64,000 bases of DNA. It comes from Stanieria sp964562685. Its GTDB lineage: Bacteria > Cyanobacteriota > Cyanobacteriia > Cyanobacteriales > Xenococcaceae. Under the pieces are notes generated by a model. The model was not told where the DNA came from. It was given only the letters and a program-made list of their open reading frames with translations, and searched no databases. This document shows, piece by piece, positions 36,429 through 44,118 of the stretch (position 1 is the stretch's first letter; each line of letters opens with the position of its first letter). The stretch spans positions 92,690 to 156,689 of the forward strand of contig CAZLUP010000003.1 in NCBI GenBank assembly GCA_964562685.1, in the 5' to 3' direction. The translations under genes were made by a program, and so were the position numbers.

Positions 36429-37370
36429 TTATTTTCTTTTAAAAGAACGAGCTAACTTTTTAAATATTGGTAAATATTGAGAATTATAGCGAGTATCAAC
36501 TTGTCCTTGCATTAAATAATAGTAAGCATTTTGATCGGATAATATTACTTGATAAATTGCTACTGGATTTTTAGATTTAATATCTTTACCTATAGCAATA
36601 ATTTCATAACCATCAAGGTTATTAATGACAATTTTATTTCCAGTTTCGATCTCAATTTCAGTTAAATTGTCAGTTTTTAATAACCGTTGGCGCGCAAAAT
36701 CTTCTAACTCTTGATATTGAGGTGCAACCGAAGGCGCAACTACAAACAATGGATCATTAATTGATTTAGCTGGAAAAACTCCATTCTTAGTGTAAATTAA
36801 GCTATTACCTAATCTTTGAGCCAGTTTTAAATCTCCAGTTTCTTCTAGAGTAAATTCTAAACCATCAGTTGCAACAGCAGTTTGTGTTTGATTCCATTGA
36901 ACTGTCAAAAGACTATTTTTTAAACTTTCTGAATATTCTGATGGTAACTCTTGAGGAAAAGTAGCTGTCACTAAAACAGATTCACTTTGATTGCCTAATA
37001 ACAAAATCCATTTATTAAAATCTATACCATAAGCTGATTGTTGAACCTCCAGTAAAATTGCATCTTTTCGATCTACTGTAACTTGTTCTTGTTTCAATAA
37101 TACCATTCCCTTTTTTGCTAATTCTTCAGCATTTGTTGAATCAGATGCTAACTCAGAAATAGGCGCAGGAATTTCTGTAACGACAATTGAACTATTAGTT
37201 TCCTCCTGCTGATAACCAGGAAAACGAGTTGCAGACACAAATCCTTGTGGTGGTATTAAACTTATTTTTGTACCTGCGATCATTGGTGATTTTTCTTGAG
37301 CTAAACTATCAGAAGGAATTAAACTGAGTGAAAAAAATCCACTGATTATTAAACTAAGTATTTTATTCAT
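36429..37370 (-). CDS. Exported protein of unknown function between dndC and dndD
   Basis: 313 residues from ATG 37370, which places a signal peptide (ILSLIISGFFSLSLIPSDSLA) at the very N-terminus; a start at 37409 would precede it with 13 unlikely residues. The mature part has two similar halves: GTKISLIPPQGFVSATRFPGYQ and later LNNLDGYEIIAIGKD, each with a sheet-like pattern and no obvious active site. I do not recognise the family. Its location between two cytoplasmic DNA-modification genes is odd and may reflect chance insertion. A repeat precedes its start (37384-37415). Confidence 0.72.
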   Translation of the reverse strand: MNKILSLIISGFFSLSLIPSDSLAQEKSPMIAGTKISLIPPQGFVSATRFPGYQQEETNSSIVVTEIPAPISELASDSTNAEELAKKGMVLLKQEQVTVDRKDAILLEVQQSAYGIDFNKWILLLGNQSESVLVTATFPQELPSEYSESLKNSLLTVQWNQTQTAVATDGLEFTLEETGDLKLAQRLGNSLIYTKNGVFPAKSINDPLFVVAPSVAPQYQELEDFARQRLLKTDNLTEIEIETGNKIVINNLDGYEIIAIGKDIKSKNPVAIYQVILSDQNAYYYLMQGQVDTRYNSQYLPIFKKLARSFKRK

Positions 37371-37383
37371 TGAACCAAATATT

Positions 37384-37415
37384 ATCCGCAGATAAACACG
37401 GATAAACACAGATGG
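37384..37415. repeat. Dispersed CAGATAAACACGGAT-type repeat
   Basis: Tandem ATCCGCAGATAAACACGG-ATAAACACAGATGG, related to the repeat at 17936-17963. It lies in the promoter region of the secreted-protein gene. Confidence 0.55.
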
Positions 37416-37481
37416 AGTTATGGTATGGTACAGAATTGCGATAAAATTCCAGATTGAAATTAATCCAGCAAGCTTTTAATT

Positions 37482-39161
37482 TTAGTCGCTTTTTTTGCTA
37501 GCAAACTTAATATCTCCCCAAGTTGTTTTTATTGGTTGAGATTTTTCTTTTGATATTTGCTTTTTATTGGTCGAAGGTACTCCACCCTGCAACGGTGGAG
37601 TCTGCTTCGACTTCGTCAATTCCTTAATTTTTTCTCTAACTTCTTCCACTTTTCCTTCAAGGGCAGCATTTTTTAGTTCTCGTTTGTGATGGGCATTTTC
37701 AATCGCGTCTTCTTTTCCTCTAGAACTAGTTTCAAAACATTTTTCTAACTTTTCATAAATACCAACGCGACGAGACTTAGTATAGAATTGTCTCTCTGTA
37801 TCCAACAATTTTGACATCAATTCCAAATGCATTTCATCATCACAGATTTCTTCTAAAATTTCCCATTCATCACTACCCAATAATTTTTCATCGGCACCAA
37901 CTCGAACATCCACAAAAGTTTCTCCTGTCACTTCTTGATAAATGCGAGGCAAACTATCATCAAACTCGTGTTTTTCTTCCAACCAGATGCGCCGAATTTC
38001 ACTCAACTCTTCAGGAGTAATTAAAGTAAGATCTCGGTATGCTTCTGGTGCAGTTTGACGTACCTGCACTTGTGCTTCCAATACTCTTCTTAACCAATAT
38101 TCTCGCCATTTTTTAGTATATGGTCCCGGTATCGGTTCAATTGAAGTTTTTCCGTCTTTGTTTCGTTCAAATAGTTCGACTCTTCCATAGATACGGCGAA
38201 AATCTCTTTTATCTCTATCATCTTGAATATCGAGTTCATTCCGAATATCTAATAGAGGCTGTAACCACTCCTTCTCTTCATCGTTTTGAATCATCGCCTC
38301 CATCGATTTATCTTTATTTACCATCGTACATACCCAACAACCAAAGCGAGAATCACCACAACTGGGAGTAGAGGTATCGACTACTAGGGGACATTCATTA
38401 TCAGCAGTCGCACCGCGATACATGGCAAATAAGTCTTTGTTGTTATCACCCCAAGGATTTTCCCATTGCATTAGGTACATCCAGACTTCATCGGTACGCC
38501 AATCTTGAATCGGACTATAAATTACCGCATCCGGTAAAGTATCACTGTAGTGTAAAAAATTGAAAGATTTGGAATTAGAACCTAATAGCTCACTGACTTT
38601 GACTGTTTCATACTTAGCCATTGTTGCAGCACGTTTAGTACTTTCAGCTTTGCGAGTTCCTAAAACTAAAACTACCCTACCACTAACTCTAATGACATTA
38701 CGGATAAAATCATTAGTAGGACGAATTTTTAATCTTTCTGTACACCAACGAAACCCGTGGCGTGGTGCTGGATAACCTCTGCCAATTAGATTGACCCAGA
38801 ATCTATACTTTAACTCTGGTGTCAACAAATTAGGTTCTACTGGAATATTTTGTTTTTGAGCAGCAATTTTTATTTGTTCTAGAGACTGATTAACCCAAGC
38901 TGCCACAATTGGGTTTTCTACCAAAGTGTCTGTAGTGATGACATAAATTTTTTTAGTTCTTTTCTCTTGTGGTAAACTAGCGATCGCATTCCAAATTAGC
39001 TGTAATACCGTGCCGGAATCTTTACCACCTGAGTACCCAAGAATCCAGGGGACTTCATCGAGACAATACAATTCTTGAATTTCTTTGATTAACTTTTCAA
39101 TATCCGTAATCAACTCAGAGACATTACGCGAGGCTGACAATGAAGTTTGTGCCTGGGTCAT
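37482..39161 (-). CDS. dndC: DNA phosphorothioation protein DndC
   Basis: 559 residues. PAPS-reductase-like PP-loop YSGGKDS is at residues 43-49, and Cys residues at about 256-277 (ECPLVV...SCGDSRFGCWVC) should hold an iron-sulfur cluster. GRGYPAPRHGFRWCTERLK and GTRKAESTKRA complete the family. DndC forms the sulfur-transfer arm of the DndCDE complex. Near residue 517 (nt 37571-37610) a palindromic repeat has been read into the protein as PPLQGGVPS, giving a low-complexity linker before the C-terminus. Confidence 0.92.
   Translation of the reverse strand: MTQAQTSLSASRNVSELITDIEKLIKEIQELYCLDEVPWILGYSGGKDSGTVLQLIWNAIASLPQEKRTKKIYVITTDTLVENPIVAAWVNQSLEQIKIAAQKQNIPVEPNLLTPELKYRFWVNLIGRGYPAPRHGFRWCTERLKIRPTNDFIRNVIRVSGRVVLVLGTRKAESTKRAATMAKYETVKVSELLGSNSKSFNFLHYSDTLPDAVIYSPIQDWRTDEVWMYLMQWENPWGDNNKDLFAMYRGATADNECPLVVDTSTPSCGDSRFGCWVCTMVNKDKSMEAMIQNDEEKEWLQPLLDIRNELDIQDDRDKRDFRRIYGRVELFERNKDGKTSIEPIPGPYTKKWREYWLRRVLEAQVQVRQTAPEAYRDLTLITPEELSEIRRIWLEEKHEFDDSLPRIYQEVTGETFVDVRVGADEKLLGSDEWEILEEICDDEMHLELMSKLLDTERQFYTKSRRVGIYEKLEKCFETSSRGKEDAIENAHHKRELKNAALEGKVEEVREKIKELTKSKQTPPLQGGVPSTNKKQISKEKSQPIKTTWGDIKFASKKSD
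37571..37610. repeat. Palindromic repeat inserted in frame in dndC
   Basis: An outer stem TCGAAG/CTTCGA (37571-37576, 37605-37610) and an inner one ACTCCACC/GGTGGAGT (37579-37586, 37594-37601) with a 7-base loop. It encodes PPLQGGV on the minus strand, a common repeat-derived peptide in cyanobacterial proteins. Confidence 0.65.
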
Positions 39162-39244
39162 GTTATCAAACTAATTTTTTTATATAAATTATTGAACAAC
39201 TAGATTTGACGATAACAGGAAAATGGTTGATTTGTTTGAACTAA

Positions 39245-39656
39245 CTAGGCAAAATTAATAATTTTACGAATATCATCTTGAATTTGAAGGCTCACTTTAC
39301 CTTCCCAACGTTGCTTAAGTGCTTTTAAGCCCACTTCAGCATATTGGCTTAGAATATCTAATATTTCTCTGCTATTTTCTGGTTGTGGTTGGCTGTTGCG
39401 TTTACAAATAGTATAGATTCCTGCTTCCAGTGCCAAACGAACATTATCATCAATTACATTAGACTTGTTGCGAATTAAGCTAAAAAAGTGGCTAAAACCT
39501 TTGTCAATCAAGCTATTCAGCGATTTCCAAACGCAAATATCCGTAAGCCATATCTGGTAAGTTTTTCAGCCGTTTCAAATTTTATTACGCAACAAGTCTA
39601 ATATTATTGTGATCGCTTCGATAATGATCTTTAATATTTAGCTTTTGTAAACTCAA
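39245..39656 (-). pseudogene. Small gene interrupted by a 137-bp mobile element
   Basis: The 3' part (39245-39460) and a 5' part (39603-39656) read as one frame when the element at 39462-39598 and one TA copy are removed. The restored 90-codon frame starts at a TTG (39656), with MSLQKLNIKDHYRSDHNN, then INVIDDNVRLALEAG and VGLKALKQRWEGKV. The family is not recognisable. The N-terminus LQKLNIKDHYRSD resembles the opening of some DNA-phosphorothioation-linked helicases, but only over this short piece. In the present sequence the frame is broken; an 88-residue frame from 39511 contains 18 element-derived residues. Confidence 0.55.
39462..39598. mobile_element. MITE-like element, 137 bp, TA target duplication
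   Basis: Terminal inverted repeats GACTTGTTGCG (39462-39472) and CGCAACAAGTC (39588-39598) are perfect and are flanked by TA on both sides (39460-39461 and 39599-39600). With the surrounding AT pairs the match is 15 bp. No transposase gene lies inside. TA duplications are typical of IS630/Tc1-mariner elements, so this is probably a non-autonomous derivative. Removal restores an open frame across the site. Confidence 0.72.
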
Positions 39657-39885
39657 GTTATTTAAAAAGTAATTGATTATCTAATTTAATTTTTCCCCAA
39701 TAATCAATCAATATACAACAAATAGTTAAAAAGCGCGATCGCTCTTAACTCCAAGCCAACAAGTCTGTCTGCGTCTTTGCACGAAATTGAGAAACGCGAC
39801 TGCACCAATCCTATCCTTGTAAATACTTGATGCCTAAACTGATGTTATAATTGACATCATACTAATTATCAAACTAAGCATCAAA

Positions 39886-40158
39886 ATGAAAGAACCAACG
39901 ATTCGGACAACCATTAGTTTGCCTGCTGAACTAATAGAAGCCACAGATTTAGTTGTAAATCAAGGAAAAGCGAAAAGCAGAGCAGAGTTTATTGCCCAAG
40001 CTCTGCGACATGAATTAGCTACCTTAAAAAGAGCAGAAATTGATGCTGAATTAGCTGAAATGGCTCAAAATCCTGAATATCAAGCAGAAGTACTAAAAAT
40101 GGAAGCAGAGTTTGCTCCAGCAAGTTGGGAAGCTTTGAAGTTAGAGGAACAAGAATGA
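39886..40158 (+). CDS. Ribbon-helix-helix antitoxin (MazE-like)
   Basis: 90 residues. The N-terminal RTTISLPAELIEATDLVVNQGKAKSRAEFIAQALRHEL is a CopG/MetJ-type ribbon-helix-helix DNA-binding domain. The acidic C-terminal half (Glu-rich, EMAQNPEYQAEV...) is the part expected to bind and block the toxin. The stop overlaps the toxin start (ATGA at 40155-40158), as is usual for such operons. It should autoregulate its promoter, which lies in the 280-bp AT-rich gap. Confidence 0.87.
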   Translation: MKEPTIRTTISLPAELIEATDLVVNQGKAKSRAEFIAQALRHELATLKRAEIDAELAEMAQNPEYQAEVLKMEAEFAPASWEALKLEEQE

Positions 40159-40496
40159 AGCGAGGAGATGTTTATGATGCTCGTTTAGAACCTGTGGAGG
40201 GTTCAGAGCAAGGGGGGACTCGCCCAGTGATTATTGTCAGTCGTGATGTGATTAATGCTTATAGTCCTGTAGTTTTAGCCGTCCCCTGCACTACTTATCA
40301 ATCTGGTAAACGAGTGTATCCTACTCAGGTATTAATTGAACCTCCCAATGGTGGATTGGTCAATGATTCTATCGCTATGGCAGATCAAATACGAGTATTG
40401 TCTAAAACAAGACTAATTCGTCTACGAGGTAGACTTAGCGATACTACCATAACTCAATTAGATCAAGCACTACTAATTGCTTTAGATCTACTCTAA
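40155..40496 (+). CDS. mazF: MazF/PemK-family mRNA interferase toxin
   Basis: 113 residues from ATG 40155. The start is set by the overlap with the antitoxin stop (ATGA); a reading from 40125 would be unusual. The RNA-cleaving core is MKRGDVYDARLEPVEGSEQGGTRPVII and VLAVPCTTYQ, with the conserved Arg and Thr for cleavage. It should cut mRNA at short sequence motifs when free. The last 53 bases overlap a convergent DUF29 gene. Confidence 0.92.
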   Translation: MKRGDVYDARLEPVEGSEQGGTRPVIIVSRDVINAYSPVVLAVPCTTYQSGKRVYPTQVLIEPPNGGLVNDSIAMADQIRVLSKTRLIRLRGRLSDTTITQLDQALLIALDLL

Positions 40497-40890
40497 TCTT
40501 GTCAAAATATATACATTCAGAAGGAAAAACTTCGATTCCCAACCCAGTTTCTTGCGCTGCTTTCAAAACTGCTTTATTGTAACCAGACGAAATTGCTTCT
40601 TTTATATAAGATTTAAGACTAGGATTATCTGAGAGCAAATTTTCTACATCAAGTCGTTGAATTTTAATAGTTAACTCCCAACTACGCGAGCGTTTATTAG
40701 GCTGATATTGCCATTTTAATAAATGCATTACTAAAATAATTAAACGATTAATTAGCTCTCTTTTTTCCTGCCTCCCCAAACTTTCAATCTCCTCAATCAG
40801 ATTATCCCAATCTAGGTTCGTTAAATCCCGTTCCCGTAGACCTTTAGCTGTGGCAATTGTCCAGGCATAAAAATCTTGTTCGTAAAGCAT
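40444..40890 (-). CDS. DUF29 family protein with altered C-terminus
   Basis: 148 residues. The DUF29 core is intact: MLYEQDFYAWTIATAKGLRERDLTNLDWDNLIEEIESLG, then KRELINRLIILVMHLLKWQYQP. DUF29 proteins usually end in FPEECPYTLEQ-like residues. Here FPSECIYF is reached and then replaced by DKIRVDLKQLVVLDLIELW, read from the strand opposite mazF. The end of the gene is thus probably lost by an event that joined it to the toxin. Function of the family unknown. Confidence 0.82.
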   Translation of the reverse strand: MLYEQDFYAWTIATAKGLRERDLTNLDWDNLIEEIESLGRQEKRELINRLIILVMHLLKWQYQPNKRSRSWELTIKIQRLDVENLLSDNPSLKSYIKEAISSGYNKAVLKAAQETGLGIEVFPSECIYFDKIRVDLKQLVVLDLIELW

Positions 40891-40893
40891 TTT

Positions 40894-40923
40894 CTCTCTG
40901 TGCCTCTGTGCCTCTGCGTGAAA
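40894..40923. repeat. CTCTGTGCCTCTGTGCCTCTG-type tandem repeat
   Basis: Tandem CTCTGTGC units between the DUF29 and alpha/beta hydrolase genes; a common short repeat of cyanobacterial genomes with no coding role. Confidence 0.6.
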
Positions 40924-41784
40924 TCAAACTACACTCTCAACCTTCAAAAACTCGTTCACTACTTGCAAATAACTCTCCCGATCCTCCAACATAGGGAAAT
41001 GCGCCGTATTAGCAATCTCCACATATTCAATCTTGTCATTCAATGCTGCTGCTTGTCTTCCCATTACCGCAGGAATAATAATATCCTTCTCACCAGAAAC
41101 CATCAACGTCGGTACTGAAATCTTGGCAAACTCTTGAGGCATTATTTCTACAGCCTTTTTACTGACACAAGTAAAAATAGTATTCAACGCTGCTTGATAA
41201 TCTGCCATTAAATAATCTTCTAAAAAAGCACGCCTTTCTTCAGGTGCGATCGCACGAGCTAAAAACCTTGCCATAAACATTCTGTCGGCAAAGGGAATCT
41301 TTAAAAACCACTTGTAGCGAAACTTAACTACATAACCACCAAACTTATAAAAAGCAGCAAATGCTTTTTCATCGTATTCAAAAATCCCGTTACAAGTCAA
41401 AATAGCTTGTTTAACTTTCTCACTGTAGCGATTGATAAATAAAGTTGCGACAGAAGCACCCATTGAATGAGCATGAATATATACTTCATTCAAACCCAAA
41501 GAAGCTAATAAAATAGCTAAATCTTCGCCATATTCTTCTAACTCATAACTCAAATCTATAGGAACAGAGGGTAAAGGAGAACGTCCAAAACCACGCAAAT
41601 CGTAAAGCAAACAATCAAATCGATCCGATAAGGCGGTAGCAATATCCCGCCAATATCTTGCCGATCCTCCCCAACCATGAATAAACACCATGACTGGTTT
41701 GGCACCCAAGTTTCCTTGATGAATCCATTCGTAATAATGCTCTACACCACGAATATCAATAGTTTGTCCTTTGTGATTTGTCAT
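40924..41784 (-). CDS. Alpha/beta hydrolase
   Basis: 286 residues. The catalytic nucleophile elbow is AHSMGASVA, preceded by VMVFIHGWGGSARYW (oxyanion hole) and DLRGFGRSP; acid near GEKDIIIP and His at ANTAHFPMLED complete the triad. It is a soluble esterase/lipase-like enzyme; natural substrate unknown. It lies downstream of clpX (84 bp), possibly in the same transcript. Confidence 0.9.
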   Translation of the reverse strand: MTNHKGQTIDIRGVEHYYEWIHQGNLGAKPVMVFIHGWGGSARYWRDIATALSDRFDCLLYDLRGFGRSPLPSVPIDLSYELEEYGEDLAILLASLGLNEVYIHAHSMGASVATLFINRYSEKVKQAILTCNGIFEYDEKAFAAFYKFGGYVVKFRYKWFLKIPFADRMFMARFLARAIAPEERRAFLEDYLMADYQAALNTIFTCVSKKAVEIMPQEFAKISVPTLMVSGEKDIIIPAVMGRQAAALNDKIEYVEIANTAHFPMLEDRESYLQVVNEFLKVESVV

Positions 41785-41868
41785 TGGTTAATTGTTAGCT
41801 CTGTGTTATTACTTTTATTTTTACTAACCACTAACCAAAAACTTATTTACCTTGTTAATTTTTAATTT

Positions 41869-43203
41869 TTAAGCTGATTCTGGCTTTCTAAAAGAAGTAG
41901 GATGAAGCAATAACTCAGCAGTAGAGCGTTTTTCTACCATTTCTTTTGTCACGACGCAGCGACGTACATCCTTACGGGAAGGTAACTCGTACATAATATC
42001 CAACATCAATTCTTCTACAATACCACGTAAAGCTCTTGCACCTGTCTTTCTGCGATAAGCTTCTTGTGCGATCGCTCTAACTGCTTCATCTTCAAAATCT
42101 AATTGAATGCTGTCCATCCGCAATAGCTTTTGATATTGCTTGATTAAAGCGTTACGCGGTTGGGTGAGAATTTCTACCAATGCTTCTTCATCCAAAGGTT
42201 CTAAAGCTGCGTTGACGGGAATACGTCCGACAAATTCTGGAATCATCCCAAACTTAACCAGATCGTCTGGTTGAAGTTGCTGTAAGATATCAGTTGCTAG
42301 CTTTTCTTTAGAAGGAGTTTCGCCATTTTGGATAAAGCCCATCGATTTTTTACCCAGACGGCGTTCTACCACCTTATCTAAACCAACAAAAGCTCCACCA
42401 CAAATAAATAAAATGTTGCTGGTATCGATTTGAATACAATCTTGGTAAGGATGTTTTCTTCCTCCTTGAGGCGGTACATTAGCTATTGTTCCTTCCAACA
42501 TTTTCAATAAGGCTTGTTGTACGCCTTCACCTGAAACATCACGAGTAATGGAGGGATTTTCGCTCTTGCGGGCTATTTTATCAATCTCATCAATGTAAAT
42601 AATCCCTCGTTGCGCCTCTTCTACATCCAAGTCAGCTACTTGCAGTAAACGTAATAAAATATTTTCAACATCTTCCCCGACATAACCAGCTTCAGTAAGA
42701 GTTGTAGCATCAGCTACCGCAAAAGGTACGTCCAGAATTTTAGCTAAAGTTTGAGCTAGTAAAGTTTTACCACAACCAGTTGGACCCATTAACAGGACAT
42801 TCGATTTTTGTAGCTCGACTGAATCTTCACCACGTTCTTTATCAGTTCCTGCTAAACTCAAACGTTTGTAATGGTTGTAAACTGCTACAGAAAGAACTTT
42901 TTTAGCTTCTTCCTGTCCAATCACGTGTTCATCTAAATATCGCTTGATTTCTCTAGGTTTAGGAATATCTCTAAAAGAAATTCCTCCTACGCGAGCGCGT
43001 TTTTTCGGGGTTTTGTTATCTAGACGAGGCGCAGCCGGAGACATCGGCATTCCTTCTTCAATTAACTCCTCATCCAAAATTTCGTTACATAATTCAACAC
43101 ATTCATCACAAATGTAAACCCCAGGACCCGCAATTAGTTTACGGACTTGCTCCTGAGATTTGCCACAAAACGAACATTTAAGATGAGAGTCGTATTTAGA
43201 CAT
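41869..43203 (-). CDS. clpX: ATPase subunit ClpX
   Basis: 444 residues. N-terminal zinc-binding domain CSFCGKSQEQVRKLIAGP with CDECVELC, AAA+ module with Walker A GPTGCGKT and Walker B IIYIDEIDKIA, and sensor residues GARALRG. The ClpP-docking loop is GFI/IGF-like in the middle of the AAA domain (KKSMGFIQNG). It unfolds substrates and feeds ClpP. Stop/start spacing with clpP is 17 bp. Confidence 0.97.
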   Translation of the reverse strand: MSKYDSHLKCSFCGKSQEQVRKLIAGPGVYICDECVELCNEILDEELIEEGMPMSPAAPRLDNKTPKKRARVGGISFRDIPKPREIKRYLDEHVIGQEEAKKVLSVAVYNHYKRLSLAGTDKERGEDSVELQKSNVLLMGPTGCGKTLLAQTLAKILDVPFAVADATTLTEAGYVGEDVENILLRLLQVADLDVEEAQRGIIYIDEIDKIARKSENPSITRDVSGEGVQQALLKMLEGTIANVPPQGGRKHPYQDCIQIDTSNILFICGGAFVGLDKVVERRLGKKSMGFIQNGETPSKEKLATDILQQLQPDDLVKFGMIPEFVGRIPVNAALEPLDEEALVEILTQPRNALIKQYQKLLRMDSIQLDFEDEAVRAIAQEAYRRKTGARALRGIVEELMLDIMYELPSRKDVRRCVVTKEMVEKRSTAELLLHPTSFRKPESA

Positions 43204-43220
43204 ATGCGCCTCTTGCTAAG

Positions 43221-43904
43221 TTAGAGAGATGTTACTGGAACTTTAGGATCTGCTAGTTGTTGTCTAATGATTACTTGATCGATTAAGCCATATTCTTGGG
43301 CTTCTTGGGCTGACATATAAAAGTCTCGCTCTGTATCAGCAGCTATTTTGTCATAAGGTTGACCTGTATGTTCGGCAATCAAGTCATTAAGTCTCTTTTT
43401 AATGTAGAGAATTTCTCTTGCCTGAATTTCTATATCTACTGCTTGACCTTGTGCGCCCCCTAAAGGCTGATGGATCATAATCCTTGAGCTTGGCAATGCC
43501 ATTCTTTTGCCTTTTGTCCCACCAGAGAGGAGAAACGCCCCCATAGAAGCAGCTATACCATAGCAAATAGTGACAACGTCTGGTTGAATTTGCTGCATGG
43601 TATCATAAATCGCCATACCAGAATATACCGATCCCCCTGGAGAATTGATATACAATTGAATATCTTTTTCTGGGTCTTCTGCTTCTAAATACAATAACTG
43701 GGCTACTATCGAATCGGCAACTTTATCGTCAATTGGTGTCCCAAGGAAAACAATTCGCTCTCGTAATAATCGGGAGTAGATATCAAACGCTCTTTCTCCG
43801 ATGCCGGATTGCTCAATTACCATTGGGACAACGTTACTTAAAGAATAAACTTCTTGGTTACGTTGGCTAGTTAAGTAGTTATAAGGCGATCGCGATTCCC
43901 ACAT
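43221..43904 (-). CDS. clpP: ATP-dependent protease subunit ClpP
   Basis: 227 residues. Catalytic Ser in GIAASMGAFLL, His in MIHQPLGGAQG and Asp in TERDFYMS. The N-terminus before VPMVIEQSG is longer than in mature protein, so a propeptide is likely removed. It lies between tig and clpX, the conserved cyanobacterial and bacterial order, and should form the ClpXP tetradecamer. Confidence 0.96.
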   Translation of the reverse strand: MWESRSPYNYLTSQRNQEVYSLSNVVPMVIEQSGIGERAFDIYSRLLRERIVFLGTPIDDKVADSIVAQLLYLEAEDPEKDIQLYINSPGGSVYSGMAIYDTMQQIQPDVVTICYGIAASMGAFLLSGGTKGKRMALPSSRIMIHQPLGGAQGQAVDIEIQAREILYIKKRLNDLIAEHTGQPYDKIAADTERDFYMSAQEAQEYGLIDQVIIRQQLADPKVPVTSL

Positions 43905-44118
43905 ATATTTTTGTTAACTATTTTGGTCTAATATAATTATTGGGTAATTTTTGCGTAATTTTTCTGAGTTTAAGTCTATCCCTCTGTTGAATATTATGCC
44001 TTATCTACTTTAATTGTTGCAGACAGTAGGGTGGGGATATCCCCTCTAAGCAAATTAATTATTAGCCCAGTTTGTTAGATAAAAAAGAAGAAGTTTAATC
44101 ACTTCTCCTTTAATTAAC

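Noticed and set aside
39245..39511. 88-residue frame as a normal gene
   Set aside because: Its first 18 residues come from inside the inserted element, so it is the remnant of a larger frame, not an intact gene.
9784..40000. HIP1 octamers as restriction or attachment sites
   Set aside because: GCGATCGC is common throughout cyanobacterial genomes; no clustering beyond that was seen.
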